Below, piece by piece: positions 24,977 to 32,758 of a stretch of DNA of 32,758 nucleotides (position 1 is its first letter; each line of letters starts with the position of its first letter). Both the position numbers and the translations under genes were made by a program. The stretch lies in NCBI RefSeq assembly GCF_022346185.1, contig NZ_JAKRMS010000034.1:1-32758 (forward strand), in the 5' to 3' direction. The notes below the pieces were generated by a model. The model did no database searches and was not told where the DNA came from. It was given only the letters and a program-made list of their open reading frames with translations. Source of the stretch: Cellulomonas sp. ACRRI. GTDB lineage: Bacteria > Actinomycetota > Actinomycetes > Actinomycetales > Cellulomonadaceae.

Positions 24977-26515
24977 TCAGGCCTGGGGCTTCACGAGCGG
25001 GAACAGGATCGTCTCCCGGATGCCCAGGCCGGTCAGGGCCATGAGCAGGCGGTCGACGCCCATCCCCATGCCACCGGTCGGCGGCAGCGCGTACTCGACG
25101 GCCGCGAGGAAGTCCTCGTCGAGCTGCATGGCCTCGTCGTCGCCGGCGGCCGCCAGCAGGGCCTGCGCCTCGAACCGCTGGCGCTGGATCACCGGGTCGA
25201 CGAGCTCGGAGTAGGCCGTCGCGAGCTCGAAGCCGCGCACGTACAGGTCCCACTTCTCGACCTGGCCGGCGATGCTGCGGTGGTCGCGGGTCAGCGGGCT
25301 GGTCTCGACCGGGAAGTCGCGCACGAACGTCGGCGCGTGCAGGTGGTCGCCGACCTGGTGCTCCCAGATCACCTCGACGAGCTTGCCGTGGCTCACCCGC
25401 TTCGGGTCGAGCTGCACGTCCAGCCGGTCGGCGATCGCCTGCAGGTGCGCGACCGAGGTCTCGGGCGTGATCTCCTCGCCGAGCGACTCGGACAGCGACC
25501 CGTACATCGTGAGCTGCGCCCAGTCGCCGCCGACCTCGTACTCCTCGCCGTCCGGCAGCGTGATCGTCGTGGTCCCGAGCACGTCCTGCGCGGCCGTCTG
25601 CACCAGGTCCTGGGTCAGCGCGGCCATCGTGTCGTAGTCGCCGTAGGCCTCGTACGCCTCCAGCATCGCGAACTCCGGGGAGTGCGTGGAGTCCGCACCC
25701 TCGTTCCGGAAGTTGCGGTTGATCTCGAACACCCGCTCCAGGCCGCCGACCGCGGCGCGCTTGAGGAACAGCTCCGGCGCGATCCGCAGGTACAGGTCGA
25801 TGTCGAACGCGTTCATGTGCGTGACGAAGGGCCGGGCCGCGGCGCCGCCGGGCTGCGTCTGCAGCATCGGGGTCTCGACCTCGAGGTAGCCGCGGCGGTG
25901 GAAGTTCTCCCGCAGCGAGCGCACCACGCCGGCGCGCAGCCGGACGGTGTCCCGGGCGGCCGGGCGCACGATGAGGTCGACGTACCGCTGGCGGACGCGC
26001 ACCTCCTCCGAGAGCTCGGGGGCCTCCTCGTCGCCCTTCGCGTACAGGTTCGGCAGCGGGCGCAGCGACTTGGCGGCGAGCGTCCAGGCGTCGGCCATCA
26101 CGGACAGCTCGCCGCGGCGGGACGCCACCACGGTGCCGTGCACGAACAGGTGGTCGCCGAGGTCGACGTCGGCCTTGAACGCGGCCAGCCGGTCCTGGCC
26201 CACGTTGGCCAGGCTGAGCATCGCCTGCAGCCGGTTGCCCTCGCCGTCCTGCAGCGTGGCGAAGCAGAGCTTGCCGGTGTTCCGCAGGAAGACGACGCGG
26301 CCGGCGACGCCGACGACGTCCTCGGTCTCCTGGCCCGGCTCGAGGTCGGGGTGCGCGGCACGGACCTCGGCGATGGTGTGCGTGCGCGGGACGCCGACCG
26401 GGTACGGCTCGACCCCCTCGGCCAGCATCCGGTCCCGCTTCTCGCGCCGGACCCGGAGCTGCTCGGGGAGGTCGTCGGCGGCGGGGACGGCGGGCGTCTG
26501 CTGGGGCTCGGTCAC
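24977..26515 (-). CDS. lysS: Lysyl-tRNA synthetase, class II
   Basis: A 512-aa class II synthetase. OB-fold anticodon domain about 60-170 ([20 protein letters not shown]), catalytic core with motif 2 [20 protein letters not shown] and motif 3 [16 protein letters not shown]. The GTG start sits 7 nt after TAGGAT with no ribosome site, so it is probably leaderless. It follows nadC by 36 nt and ends at its own hairpin. Complete and typical in length. Confidence 0.97.
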   Translation of the reverse strand: MTEPQQTPAVPAADDLPEQLRVRREKRDRMLAEGVEPYPVGVPRTHTIAEVRAAHPDLEPGQETEDVVGVAGRVVFLRNTGKLCFATLQDGEGNRLQAMLSLANVGQDRLAAFKADVDLGDHLFVHGTVVASRRGELSVMADAWTLAAKSLRPLPNLYAKGDEEAPELSEEVRVRQRYVDLIVRPAARDTVRLRAGVVRSLRENFHRRGYLEVETPMLQTQPGGAAARPFVTHMNAFDIDLYLRIAPELFLKRAAVGGLERVFEINRNFRNEGADSTHSPEFAMLEAYEAYGDYDTMAALTQDLVQTAAQDVLGTTTITLPDGEEYEVGGDWAQLTMYGSLSESLGEEITPETSVAHLQAIADRLDVQLDPKRVSHGKLVEVIWEHQVGDHLHAPTFVRDFPVETSPLTRDHRSIAGQVEKWDLYVRGFELATAYSELVDPVIQRQRFEAQALLAAAGDDEAMQLDEDFLAAVEYALPPTGGMGMGVDRLLMALTGLGIRETILFPLVKPQA

Positions 26516-26522
26516 GCCCGGA

Positions 26523-26528
26523 ATCCTA
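26523..26528 (-). promoter_or_regulatory. Candidate -10 box of a leaderless lysS transcript
   Basis: TAGGAT on the minus strand, 7 nt before the lysS GTG, in the 36-nt gap after nadC. It would separate lysS expression from the cofactor genes upstream. Confidence 0.5.
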
Positions 26529-26551
26529 CCGAGCGGCCGGGGCCCCGGTCG

Positions 26552-27478
26552 TCACCGGCCCGGGACGGGCGCCCGGACCCCCTCGACCAGGTCCAGCGCG
26601 AGGTCGAGGATCGGCGACGAGTGCGTGAGCGCCCCCACGGACAGGTAGTCGACGCCGGTGGCGGCCACCTCGGCGGCCCGGTCGAGGGTGAGGTTGCCGG
26701 TGGCCTCCAGCTCGACGCGACCGGTCGCGGCCTCCCCCGCCCGGACCGCCTCGACCGTGGCGGCGAGCACCGGCGTCGGCATGTTGTCGAGCAGCAGGAA
26801 CCGCGCGCCGACCCCCACGGCCTCCAGGGCCTGCTCCACCGTGTCCGCCTCGACCTGGATCGCCACGTCCGGGAACCGGGCGCGCACGGCCTCGACCGCC
26901 GCCGCGACCCCGCCGGCCGCCACCACGTGGTTGTCCTTCACCATCGCGACGTCGTGCAGGCCCATGCGCTTGTTGGTGCCCCCGCCGCGCCGCACGGCGT
27001 ACTTCTCCAGCTCGCGCAGGCCGGGGGTGGTCTTGCGGGTGTCCAGCACCTGGGCGCCGGTCCCGGCCAGGGCGTCGGCCCAGCGGCGGGTGTGCGTGGC
27101 GACGCCGGAGGCGCGGGACGCGAGGTTGAGGGCGGTGCGCTCCGCGACGAGCAGGGCCTGCACGGGGCCGGCCAGCACGGCGAGCACGTCGCCCGGGGCC
27201 ACGGCGGTGCCGTCCTCGACGCGCTGGTCGACGGTGGCCGGCGCGAGGCCCAGGCGGTCGGTGACCTGGCGCAGCACCTCGGCGACGACCGGCAGCCCGG
27301 CGACGACGCCGGCCTCGCGGGCCACGAGGTGCGCGACGCCGGCCACGTCCGGGGCGACGGTCGCCTGGGTGGTGACATCGCGGCCCGGGGCGGGGCCGAG
27401 GTCCTCGTCGAGGGCGACGGCGACGGTGCGGGCGAGCCAGGCGGGGTCGAGGGCGTCGGGGGCGTCGGGCGCGGTCAC
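26552..27478 (-). CDS. nadC: Nicotinate-nucleotide diphosphorylase (carboxylating), quinolinate phosphoribosyltransferase
   Basis: A 308-aa enzyme turning quinolinate and PRPP into nicotinate mononucleotide in NAD synthesis. N-terminal sandwich domain with DEDLGPAPGRDVTTQATVAP, then the TIM-barrel core with ERTALNLASRASGVATHTRR, DTRKTTPGLRELEKYAVRRG, HDVAMVKDNH and QVEADTVEQALEA. The GTG sits 6 nt after TAGGCT (27485-27490), so it appears to have its own leaderless promoter. It is separated from nadB by 100 nt holding inverted repeat D. Confidence 0.96.
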   Translation of the reverse strand: MTAPDAPDALDPAWLARTVAVALDEDLGPAPGRDVTTQATVAPDVAGVAHLVAREAGVVAGLPVVAEVLRQVTDRLGLAPATVDQRVEDGTAVAPGDVLAVLAGPVQALLVAERTALNLASRASGVATHTRRWADALAGTGAQVLDTRKTTPGLRELEKYAVRRGGGTNKRMGLHDVAMVKDNHVVAAGGVAAAVEAVRARFPDVAIQVEADTVEQALEAVGVGARFLLLDNMPTPVLAATVEAVRAGEAATGRVELEATGNLTLDRAAEVAATGVDYLSVGALTHSSPILDLALDLVEGVRAPVPGR

Positions 27479-27484
27479 CCCGGA

Positions 27485-27490
27485 AGCCTA
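27485..27490 (-). promoter_or_regulatory. Candidate -10 box of nadC
   Basis: TAGGCT on the minus strand, 6 nt before the nadC GTG and just downstream of inverted repeat D. Confidence 0.45.
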
Positions 27491-27510
27491 GGGCCGCCGC
27501 GACACTGCGT

Positions 27511-27565
27511 GAGTGGAAGATCTGGCCCGACACGCCCACGGTGTGTCGGGCCAGACCTTCCACTC
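27511..27565. repeat. Long inverted repeat D (23-bp arms) between nadB and nadC
   Basis: The arms 27511-27533 and 27543-27565 pair over 23 positions with one A/C mismatch (27520 with 27556) and a 9-nt loop. In the minus-strand message of nadB the mismatch reads as G-U, so the stem is continuous. No T-tract follows. It lies inside what would otherwise be a nadB-nadC operon. Confidence 0.85.
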
Positions 27566-27578
27566 GAGCCCGGTGCCG

Positions 27579-29279
27579 TCAGTCCTGGTGGGCGAGGCGC
27601 TGGGTCAGCTCGCCGTCCGGGTCCACGGTCGCCTCCACGCGGACCAGCCAGGCCGCGTCGTCCCGGTCCGGGTGGTCGCTCCGCAGGTGCCCGCCGCGGG
27701 TCTCCCGCCGGGTCGCCGCCGTGGCGGCCAGCACGGTCGCGACCTGGTGCACGTTGGTGGTCTCCCACTCGGCGACCTGCGGGTCCGCGACCGGCCGCTC
27801 CCCGCCCTCGACCGCCCGGTGCGCGTCGGTGCGGACCGCCGCGAGCGCCTGCGCGGCCGCCGCCAGCCCGGCCGCCGACCGGAGCACGCCGGCCCCGTCG
27901 GTGGCGATGCGCTGGATCCGGGACCGGGCCGCGCCGGCGACCAGGGCCTCGGGACCGGGGCGCTCCACGGGCTCGGCCGGGCGCAGCGCGCCGGACTCGA
28001 CGCGGCGGGCGATGTCGTGCGCGGCGCGGTGCGCGAACACCAGGCCCTCCAGCAGCGAGTTCGACGCCAGCCGGTTCGCGCCGTGCACACCGGTGCACGC
28101 GACCTCGCCGACCGCGTACAGCCCGGGCAGCGTCGACCGGCCGGCGAGGTCGGTGACGACCCCGCCCGAGTGGTAGTGCTGCGCCGGGGCCACCGGGACC
28201 AGGTCGGTCGCCAGGTCGAGGCCGTGCTCGGCCAGCCGGGCGCCGATCGTCGGGAACCGGCGCGCGATCCGCTCCGCGCCGAGGTGCCGGGCGTCGAGCA
28301 GCACGTGGTCCGCGCCGGTGCGCGCCAGCTGCCGCACGATCGCCTTCGACACGACGTCCCGCGGGGCGAGCTCGGCCAGCGGGTGCACGCCGGACATGAA
28401 CCGGTGCCCGTCGACGTCCACCAGGTGCGCGCCCTCGCCGCGGACCGCCTCGGAGATCAGCGCGAGCTGGCCCTTCACGCCGGCGCCGAGCCACAGCACC
28501 GTCGGGTGGAACTGCACGAACTCGACGTCGCCGACCGCGGCGCCGGCGCGCAGGGCCGCCGCCAGCCCGTCCCCCGTCGCCTGCACGGGGTTGGTCGACG
28601 ACCGGAACACCTGCCCGATGCCGCCGGTCGCCAGCACGACGGCGGGCGCGAGCACCGCGCCGACGCCGTCCCGGCTGCCCTCGCCGATCACGTGCAGCGT
28701 CACGCCGCACACCGGGCCGGGCCGGCCGTCGCGCCCGGGGGCGCCGGTCAGCACGTCCAGCACCAGCGCGTGCTCGACGACCTCGATGCCCGGGTCGGCC
28801 TGCACCGCCGCGAGCTGCGCCACCAGCGCCCGGGAGATCTCGGCGCCGGTGGCGTCCCCGCCCGCGTGCGCGACGCGGTCCGCGTGGTGGCCGCCCTCGC
28901 GGGTCAGGCTGAGGGAGCCGTCGGGCTCGGTGTCGAACACCGCGCCGCGCGCGACGAGCTCGCGCACCCGCGCCGGCCCCTCGGTGACCAGCACCTCGAC
29001 GGCCCGGGGGTCGCAGAGGCCGACGCCCGCGACGAGCGTGTCCCGCAGGTGCGCCTCCGGGGAGTCCGCCGGGTCGAGCGCCGCGGCGATGCCGCCCTGC
29101 GCCCAGACCGTCGACCCCGACACCAGCCGGTCCTTGGTCACGAGCAGCACCCGCGGCACCCGGGTGCGCAGCTCGAGCGCGGCGGTCAGCCCGGCGATCC
29201 CGGAGCCGACGACCACCGCGTCGGCCCGGGCGGTCCAGCCCGGCGCCGGGGCGGCCAGCCGGCGGGCGACCGCCGTCAC
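27579..29279 (-). CDS. nadB: L-aspartate oxidase
   Basis: A 566-aa flavoprotein oxidising aspartate to iminoaspartate for NAD synthesis. FAD dinucleotide fold [18 protein letters not shown] near residue 20, succinate-dehydrogenase-like active region [22 protein letters not shown] and [13 protein letters not shown], and flavin contact [20 protein letters not shown]. The C-terminal helical domain is present. The GTG overlaps the panD stop by four bases. nadA, its usual partner, is not in the window. Quinolinate made by NadA would feed NadC next door. Confidence 0.96.
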   Translation of the reverse strand: MTAVARRLAAPAPGWTARADAVVVGSGIAGLTAALELRTRVPRVLLVTKDRLVSGSTVWAQGGIAAALDPADSPEAHLRDTLVAGVGLCDPRAVEVLVTEGPARVRELVARGAVFDTEPDGSLSLTREGGHHADRVAHAGGDATGAEISRALVAQLAAVQADPGIEVVEHALVLDVLTGAPGRDGRPGPVCGVTLHVIGEGSRDGVGAVLAPAVVLATGGIGQVFRSSTNPVQATGDGLAAALRAGAAVGDVEFVQFHPTVLWLGAGVKGQLALISEAVRGEGAHLVDVDGHRFMSGVHPLAELAPRDVVSKAIVRQLARTGADHVLLDARHLGAERIARRFPTIGARLAEHGLDLATDLVPVAPAQHYHSGGVVTDLAGRSTLPGLYAVGEVACTGVHGANRLASNSLLEGLVFAHRAAHDIARRVESGALRPAEPVERPGPEALVAGAARSRIQRIATDGAGVLRSAAGLAAAAQALAAVRTDAHRAVEGGERPVADPQVAEWETTNVHQVATVLAATAATRRETRGGHLRSDHPDRDDAAWLVRVEATVDPDGELTQRLAHQD

Positions 29280-29860
29280 CGTCCGGCGCCCGCGTCCCGC
29301 CCGGCGTCGTTCGCCCCCGCCCCCAGGTCGCTGCGCACCGGGTGCTCCGCGCCGTCGTGCGCCGCGCCGTCGTGCGCCCCGCCGCCGGCGCCCGCCGCGT
29401 CGCGCTCCACGAGCGACCGCCCCTGGTCGAACGGCACGCCGCTCGGGTGCAGCCCCGACGCCGCGGTCCACGACTCCGGCACGGTGCCGGGGTCGTGCCC
29501 GGTGTCCATGATCCGGTTCTCGGCGTCCACCAGGACGACGTGCGGCTCGTAGGTGCGCGCCTCGGCGTCCGAGAGCATCCCGTACGCGATGAGGATGACC
29601 ACGTCGCCCGGGTGCACCAGGTGCGCGGCGGCGCCGTTGATGCAGATCTGCCCGGACCCGGCCTCCCCCGCGATGACGTAGGTGGTGAGCCGGGCGCCGT
29701 TGGTCACGTCCACGACGTCCACCTGCTGGCCGGGCAGCAGGTCGGCGGCCGCGAGCAGGTGCGCGTCGACCGTGATGGAGCCGACGTAGTGCAGGTCGGC
29801 CTGGGTCACGGTGGCCCGGTGGATCTTGCCGATCATCATCGGCCGCAGCAGCGAGGTCAT
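29276..29860 (-). CDS. panD: Aspartate 1-decarboxylase with long C-terminal extension
   Basis: Makes beta-alanine from aspartate for pantothenate; a pyruvoyl enzyme that cleaves itself. The cleavage site is Gly27-Ser28 in [10 protein letters not shown], with Lys12, Tyr25 and the [26 protein letters not shown] core conserved. The ATG at 29860 is used because AGGTGG lies 8 nt upstream; a GTG at 29866 overlapping the panC stop is the alternative. The product is 194 aa against the usual 125-140. The last 50-55 residues are Gly/Ala/Asp-rich and encoded by short tandem repeats. The core is complete, so activity is expected. Confidence 0.94.
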   Translation of the reverse strand: MTSLLRPMMIGKIHRATVTQADLHYVGSITVDAHLLAAADLLPGQQVDVVDVTNGARLTTYVIAGEAGSGQICINGAAAHLVHPGDVVILIAYGMLSDAEARTYEPHVVLVDAENRIMDTGHDPGTVPESWTAASGLHPSGVPFDQGRSLVERDAAGAGGGAHDGAAHDGAEHPVRSDLGAGANDAGRDAGAGR

Positions 29861-29862
29861 GG

Positions 29863-30753
29863 TCACGCCCACCTCACGTCGGAGTTGTCGATCAGCCGGG
29901 TCGCGCCCACGGTGGCCGCGAGCGCCAGGACGGCCGTGCGCCCGGCCAGGTCCGCGGGGCCGCCGGTGACGTCCTCGAACGTCGCGGGGTCCACGAGCGC
30001 CACGTAGTCGGTGCCGACGGCGGCGCCGTCCAGCACGGCCCGCGCGGCGGCGAGCACCGCGTCGGACCCGCCGCCCGCCACCGCGGCGTCCCGGCCCGCC
30101 GCCAGCGCGCGGCTCAGCGCGAGGGCCTGCTCCCGCTCCGCGGGCGACAGGTACGCGTTCCGCGACGACAGGGCGAGCCCGTCGGCGTCCCGGACGGTCG
30201 GCGCGCCCACGACCTCGACCGGCACGTCCAGGTCCCGCACCATGCGGCGGACCGCGGCGAGCTGCTGCACGTCCTTGCGCCCGAACAGCGCGACGTCCGG
30301 CGCGACCAGGTGCATCAGCTTGAGCACCACGGTGAGCACGCCGTCCAGGTGCCCGGGGCGGGTCGCGCCCTCGTGCACGGTGCCGACCGCGCCCGCGGAC
30401 ACCCGGACGCCCGGGTCGCCGTCCGGGTACACGACGTCGGCGGTCGGGGCGAACACGACGTCGCCCGCGCCCAGCAGGTCCGGGCCGGTGAGCGAGGCCA
30501 GGTCGCCCGCCAGGTCGCGCGGGTAGCGGTCCAGGTCCTCGGCGGGGCCGAACTGCAGCGGGTTGACGAAGATCGTCACCACCACCTGCTCGCCCCGCCC
30601 GCGCGCCTCGCGCACCAGCGACAGGTGCCCGGCGTGCAGCGCGCCCATGGTCATCACGACGGCGCGGCCGCCGCCGGGTCGGGCCGCCAGCGCGTCCGCG
30701 AGCTCCTGGCGCGTGCGCGCCAGCGTGGGGGCACCCGTGCGTGCCTCGGTCAT
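29863..30753 (-). CDS. panC: Pantothenate synthetase (pantoate-beta-alanine ligase)
   Basis: A 296-aa ligase joining pantoate and beta-alanine with ATP. HIGH-like [54 protein letters not shown] and KMSKS-equivalent [13 protein letters not shown] are all present. AGGAGG lies 7 nt before the ATG, the best ribosome site in this cluster. The ATG overlaps the preceding gene's stop (ATGA), and panD follows by overlap, so panC and panD supply successive steps. Confidence 0.97.
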   Translation of the reverse strand: MTEARTGAPTLARTRQELADALAARPGGGRAVVMTMGALHAGHLSLVREARGRGEQVVVTIFVNPLQFGPAEDLDRYPRDLAGDLASLTGPDLLGAGDVVFAPTADVVYPDGDPGVRVSAGAVGTVHEGATRPGHLDGVLTVVLKLMHLVAPDVALFGRKDVQQLAAVRRMVRDLDVPVEVVGAPTVRDADGLALSSRNAYLSPAEREQALALSRALAAGRDAAVAGGGSDAVLAAARAVLDGAAVGTDYVALVDPATFEDVTGGPADLAGRTAVLALAATVGATRLIDNSDVRWA

Positions 30754-31844
30754 GCCTGGTCCTCCTGGTCGGCGCCGGGCGCGTCCGTCCCGCCCTCGCC
30801 CTCGTCGTCGTGCGCGCCGTGCACCGTACTCCCGTCCGGTCCCCCGGCGTGAGCCGGGCCGGCACCACCCGGGGTGGCACCGGGCGCCGGCGGGGGGCCG
30901 GCGTCCGCCGCCGGGTCCCCCGTCGCCAGCGCGTCCAGTAGCGCCCGCCCCTGCTCGGCGCGCAGCAGCCCGGCCGCGAGCGCCCGCCCGGTCGCCGCGC
31001 GGGACAGCGCCCGGTAGGACGCCGCCACGTCGGTGGCCCCCGTCCGCACGCCGAGGTCGGTCAGCACGTCGAGGTGGTCGGCGACCGTGCCCGCGTCGCC
31101 GCGCCGCACCGGCCCCGTGAGCGTCGTGACGGCGCCGTTGGTGACCTCGCCCGCGGCGTCCCGGCCGCCGCCCGCCGACTCGGCCCGCAGCGCGCCGTCG
31201 AGCGCCGCCGTCAGCAGCGGCCGCAGCACGGCGCCGGGGTCGGCCACCCCGGCCGCCGCGAGCGCCTGCCCGGCCTGCGCGACCAGCACGACCAGGTGGT
31301 TCGCGCCGTGCGCCAGGGCGGCGTGGTAGAGGGGGCGGGCCGCCTCGTCCAGCACGACGGGCTCGCCGCCCATCTCGACCACCAGCGCCTGCCCGATCGG
31401 CAGCACCGGGGCCGGCGCGGTGACGGCGAACGTGCAGCCGACCAGCCGGGACAGGTCGAGCGACGTGCCCGTGAACGTCATCGCCGGGTGCAGGGCGATC
31501 GGGATGACCCCCTGGGCCCGCGCCGGGTCGAGCACCGCCGCCCCGTACCGGCCGGCGGTGTGCACCACGATCTGCCCCGCCTGCCACGCACCGGTGGCCG
31601 CCAGCCCGGACACCAGCTCGGCCAGGGCGTCGTCCGGCACCGCGAGCAGCACCAGCTCCGAGCGGCGCACCACCTCGGGCACGTCCAGCACCGGCACGCC
31701 CGGCAGCAGCGTGTCGGCCCGCTCGCGGGACGCCTCGGACACCGCGCTCACGCCGACGACCGGGTGCCCGGCCGCGCGCAGGGCGCTGCCCAGCACCGCG
31801 CCGACCCGGCCCGCGCCGACGACGCCGATCCCCAGCCGCGTCAT
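30750..31844 (-). CDS. Rossmann-fold protein with DUF2520 domain
   Basis: A 364-aa protein. Rossmann NAD(P) motif [22 protein letters not shown] at the N-terminus, [13 protein letters not shown] in the middle, then a DUF2520-type helical domain with [15 protein letters not shown] and [20 protein letters not shown]. The overall plan resembles ProC/6-phosphogluconate-dehydrogenase-type reductases; it has been suggested as a ketopantoate-reductase-like partner because such genes often stand before panC, but this is not proven. The last 55 residues are Gly/Pro/Asp-rich and disordered. It overlaps both neighbours by four bases. Confidence 0.88.
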   Translation of the reverse strand: MTRLGIGVVGAGRVGAVLGSALRAAGHPVVGVSAVSEASRERADTLLPGVPVLDVPEVVRRSELVLLAVPDDALAELVSGLAATGAWQAGQIVVHTAGRYGAAVLDPARAQGVIPIALHPAMTFTGTSLDLSRLVGCTFAVTAPAPVLPIGQALVVEMGGEPVVLDEAARPLYHAALAHGANHLVVLVAQAGQALAAAGVADPGAVLRPLLTAALDGALRAESAGGGRDAAGEVTNGAVTTLTGPVRRGDAGTVADHLDVLTDLGVRTGATDVAASYRALSRAATGRALAAGLLRAEQGRALLDALATGDPAADAGPPPAPGATPGGAGPAHAGGPDGSTVHGAHDDEGEGGTDAPGADQEDQA

Positions 31845-32758
31845 GCCCGGCGCATCCACTGCTCGGGCCCCGCCCCGGCGCGCGCGGACCTGGCCCGCGC
31901 CGCCTGCTCGTCCAGGAGGCCGGCGGCGACCCGCTGGTCCAGGTGGTCGACCCGCGGGGACACCGGTCCCGGCGTGGAGTGCAGCTGGAACGACGCCAGG
32001 CCGAGCCGGCGCTGCAGCGGCCCCTGCTCCAGGCCGAGCGACTGCGTCCGCTCGTGCGGCACGACGACGAGCTGGCGCACCAGCACCCCCGAGCGCAGCA
32101 CCAGCGCCCGGTCGGTGACCGTCACGCCGTGCCGGCGCCAGCCGACCGGGTCCAGCCACCGCGACCGGCGCGGGGCGACGGCCCAGCCGCCGTCCGCCTG
32201 TCTGCCCGTCAGCCCCGCGTCGACCAGCGCGCGCGGGTCCGCGGTGCCCAGGTCCGGCAGCACCAGCCACAGCGCGAGCATCGCGTCCTCGCGGGTGCCG
32301 ACCGGCAGCAGCACGTTCTCCGTCTGGGCCTGGTCGCCGCTGCTGCCGTAGCCCGCGACGTTCACCTCGACCCGCCACCAGTCGGGGCGCCGCCACAGCA
32401 GGCCCTGGGTGACCCGGACGGCCTGCACCCGGCCGGGCGGCACGGTCTGCGCCCGGGACTCGGTCAGGCCGTGCCGCAGCCGGATGCCGTCCGGGGAGAT
32501 CGCCGCGCGGAAGTTCGCGCCGCGGTTGAACCGCGTCCAGGTGTACGACACGACGCCGAGCAGCGCGGGCAGCAGGGCGAACGCCGAGCCGACCTGGCCG
32601 GTGCCGGCGATCAGGGCGCCGACCGCGCCGAGCATCACGACGAGCCAGATCGTCGCCGAGGACAGCAGCGTGGACGCCAGCAGCCGGCCGACCGGCACCT
32701 CGTACACGGGGCGCTCGGGGGCGACGGGGGCGGGCCCGTCCCAGTCGTCGTCGGCACC
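31841..32758 (-). CDS. PH-domain (bPH2, YdbT-like) membrane protein, 5' end outside the window
   Basis: The frame is open to the window edge (306 codons to the stop), so the start is missing. Two helices (LASTLLSSATIWLVVMLGAV and a second at FALLPALLGVVSYTW) precede a first bacterial PH domain (NFRAAISPDGIRLRHGLTES, PGRVQAVRVTQGLLWRRPDWW). A second follows near the end (HGVTVTDRALVLRSGVLVRQ, PHERTQSLGLEQGPLQRRLGL). Members are uncharacterised membrane proteins usually paired with a smaller PH protein. The stop overlaps the DUF2520 gene start (ATGA). Confidence 0.88.
   Translation of the reverse strand, partial: GADDDWDGPAPVAPERPVYEVPVGRLLASTLLSSATIWLVVMLGAVGALIAGTGQVGSAFALLPALLGVVSYTWTRFNRGANFRAAISPDGIRLRHGLTESRAQTVPPGRVQAVRVTQGLLWRRPDWWRVEVNVAGYGSSGDQAQTENVLLPVGTREDAMLALWLVLPDLGTADPRALVDAGLTGRQADGGWAVAPRRSRWLDPVGWRRHGVTVTDRALVLRSGVLVRQLVVVPHERTQSLGLEQGPLQRRLGLASFQLHSTPGPVSPRVDHLDQRVAAGLLDEQAARARSARAGAGPEQWMRRA

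Noticed and set aside
24239..28156. 1305-codon open frame on the plus strand
   Set aside because: It runs antisense through lsr2, lysS, nadC and nadB and its translation is Arg/Gly/Pro/Ala-rich with no motif.
1..32758. CRISPR arrays, tRNA or rRNA genes, phage or transposase genes
   Set aside because: No regularly spaced direct repeats with spacers, no cloverleaf or rRNA signatures and no recombinase or capsid motifs were seen on either strand.

Overview
The window is very GC-rich (about 74% by eye) and carries several hallmarks of Actinomycetota: CarD, Lsr2, mycothiol glycosyltransferase MshA, an F420-type nitroreductase fold protein and a SenX3-RegX3/PHO-box phosphate system. Gene content and order resemble Cellulomonas and relatives; that placement is inferred from protein style, not from a search. 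It is mostly a conserved chromosomal region. I see no tRNA, rRNA, CRISPR array, prophage or insertion sequence.

Layout, left to right. (1) 1-106 is a perfect inverted copy of 260-365 inside rlmB, most likely a contig-edge fold-back. (2) 117-6529: the minus-strand series carD-ispD-ispF-cysS-rlmB, split between ispF and cysS by a divergent LysR/EamA-transporter pair. The EamA frame has no stop codon after its domain and stays open through two long inverted repeats, a GC minisatellite and the whole of ispF on the other strand. (3) 6897-14691: a lipoprotein gene, then the phosphate regulon: pstB, pstA, pstC, pstS, regX3 and senX3 on the minus strand and phoU on the plus strand, with PHO-box repeats in front of pstS and between senX3 and phoU. 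(4) 14792-17365: phosphoglycerate mutase, a deazaflavin-dependent nitroreductase-fold protein and mshA. (5) 17500-24174: a pentose locus. The minus strand has a ROK repressor, a beta-propeller lactonase and a sugar-porter MFS protein; divergently, xylA and xylB. (6) 24267-26515: lsr2, a small one-helix membrane protein and lysS. (7) 26552-32758: a minus-strand cofactor series, PH-domain membrane protein, DUF2520-type Rossmann protein, panC, panD, nadB and nadC, most with 4-base stop/start overlaps.

Themes. Phosphate sensing and uptake form one regulon: the two-component system and PhoU share a PHO-box array, and PstS has its own PHO box and a hairpin spacer before the permease genes. The xyl locus is a compact repressor/isomerase/kinase unit with overlapping divergent promoters. 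panD and nadB sit together and both consume aspartate.

The most unusual signals are non-coding. There are four long spacer inverted repeats with 18-25 bp stems (4459-4524, 4531-4606, 22635-22712, 27511-27565). They lack T-tracts, differ in sequence and lie where ordinary terminators are not expected. There is also a recurrent TANNNT box 6-8 nt before start codons, which suggests widespread leaderless transcription.
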